Below are positions 5,970 to 6,264 of a DNA stretch of 6,264 bases, piece by piece. Position 1 is the stretch's first letter; every line of letters begins with the position of its first letter. The position numbers and the translations under genes were made by a program. This DNA is from Treponema sp. (lineage in GTDB: Bacteria > Spirochaetota > Spirochaetia > Treponematales > Breznakiellaceae), in the NCBI GenBank assembly GCA_031268125.1, contig JAIRXT010000181.1, positions 1 through 6,264 of the forward strand, given 5' to 3'. The notes under the pieces were generated by a model. The model did no database searches. It was not told the DNA's origin and was given only the letters and a program-made list of their open reading frames with translations.

Positions 5970-6264
5970 TGCTTCTTTCATCCAGTCCCCATATCGCTTC
6001 CCCGGTCCGGCCGGGCCGGCTTATGGCGAATATGCTTATCGCCCTGGCCCCGGTTACGGTCTTCGGCATTGTGCTTTTTGGGCTTCCGGCCCTTTTGACG
6101 ATTCTGGTATCGGCAGCGGCCGCCGTCCTGGGGGAGGCCCTGTTCCGGCTTGCCTCCCGGCAGGAACTGCGGGTCCGGGACCTGTCCGCCGCCGTTACCG
6201 GCCTTCTGCTGGCCCTGACCCTGCCCCCTTCCACCCCGCTGTGGATGACCGCCCTGGGGGCGAT
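5969..6264 (+). CDS. rnfD: Rnf complex membrane subunit RnfD (3' end outside window)
   Basis: RnfD is an integral membrane subunit of the Rnf complex, related to NqrB of the Na+-translocating NADH:quinone reductase, and normally carries a covalently bound FMN on a threonine. The 98 visible residues show the family N-terminus SSSPHIASPV, a first membrane segment (about 19-37, LMANMLIALAPVTVFGIVL), FGLPALLTILVSAAAAVLGE (37-56), and the conserved DLSAAVTGLLLALTLPPSTPLWM (71-93), where the third membrane helix begins. The threonine motif for FMN attachment lies in the missing part. The start is ATG at 5969, overlapping the rnfC stop codon as TGATG, with GGAGG at 5956-5960. The order rnfC-rnfD suggests that rnfG, rnfE, rnfA and rnfB continue to the right, as in treponemes and clostridia; this is inference. 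Confidence 0.93.
   Translation, partial: MLLSSSPHIASPVRPGRLMANMLIALAPVTVFGIVLFGLPALLTILVSAAAAVLGEALFRLASRQELRVRDLSAAVTGLLLALTLPPSTPLWMTALGA

Overview
This window is a stretch of bacterial chromosome holding two divergent operons. On the minus strand, reading right to left, is an oligopeptide ABC importer operon: oppA (binding protein), oppB and oppC (permeases) and the first part of oppD (ATPase), which runs off the left edge. On the plus strand, to the right, is the start of an Rnf operon: rnfC complete and rnfD cut by the right edge. No RNA gene, insertion sequence, integrase, CRISPR array or phage gene is visible. This looks like ordinary housekeeping and energy-metabolism sequence, not an accessory island. 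I found no candidate for a new multi-gene system.

The organism is a Gram-negative-type bacterium with GC-rich coding sequence; CGG (Arg), CTG, GCC and GGG codons are frequent. The OppA export signal ends in ALFAGARRE, a style I associate with spirochaetes such as Treponema. An Rnf operon starting rnfC-rnfD is also found there, as well as in clostridia and Bacteroidetes. A termite-gut-type treponeme is my best guess, at low confidence, and it rests on memory, not a search.

Layout: oppD (1-548, partial), oppC (559-1617), oppB (1638-2567) and oppA (2577-4175) are tightly packed, with gaps of 10, 20 and 9 bases, and are surely one transcript from a promoter near 4210-4238. Positions 4176-4541 are a 366-base divergent control region. 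It holds the oppA promoter and ribosome site, two adjacent hairpins (one a likely bidirectional terminator), an operator-like dyad, a G-rich patch, an A-rich tract and a well-formed promoter for rnfC. rnfC (4542-5969) overlaps rnfD (5969 onward) by one base.

How the genes work: OppA captures peptides in the periplasm, OppB and OppC form the membrane channel, and OppD (with a partner ATPase expected beyond the left edge) powers import. RnfC and RnfD are subunits of the membrane complex that couples ferredoxin:NAD+ electron transfer to ion movement; the remaining subunits should lie to the right. Nothing in the sequence links the two functions beyond the shared control region.

The points most worth checking are an rnfC promoter whose predicted start falls at the ATG (a possible leaderless mRNA), a changed first iron-sulfur motif in RnfC, an extra extracytoplasmic segment in OppC, and the insulator-like hairpins between the operons.
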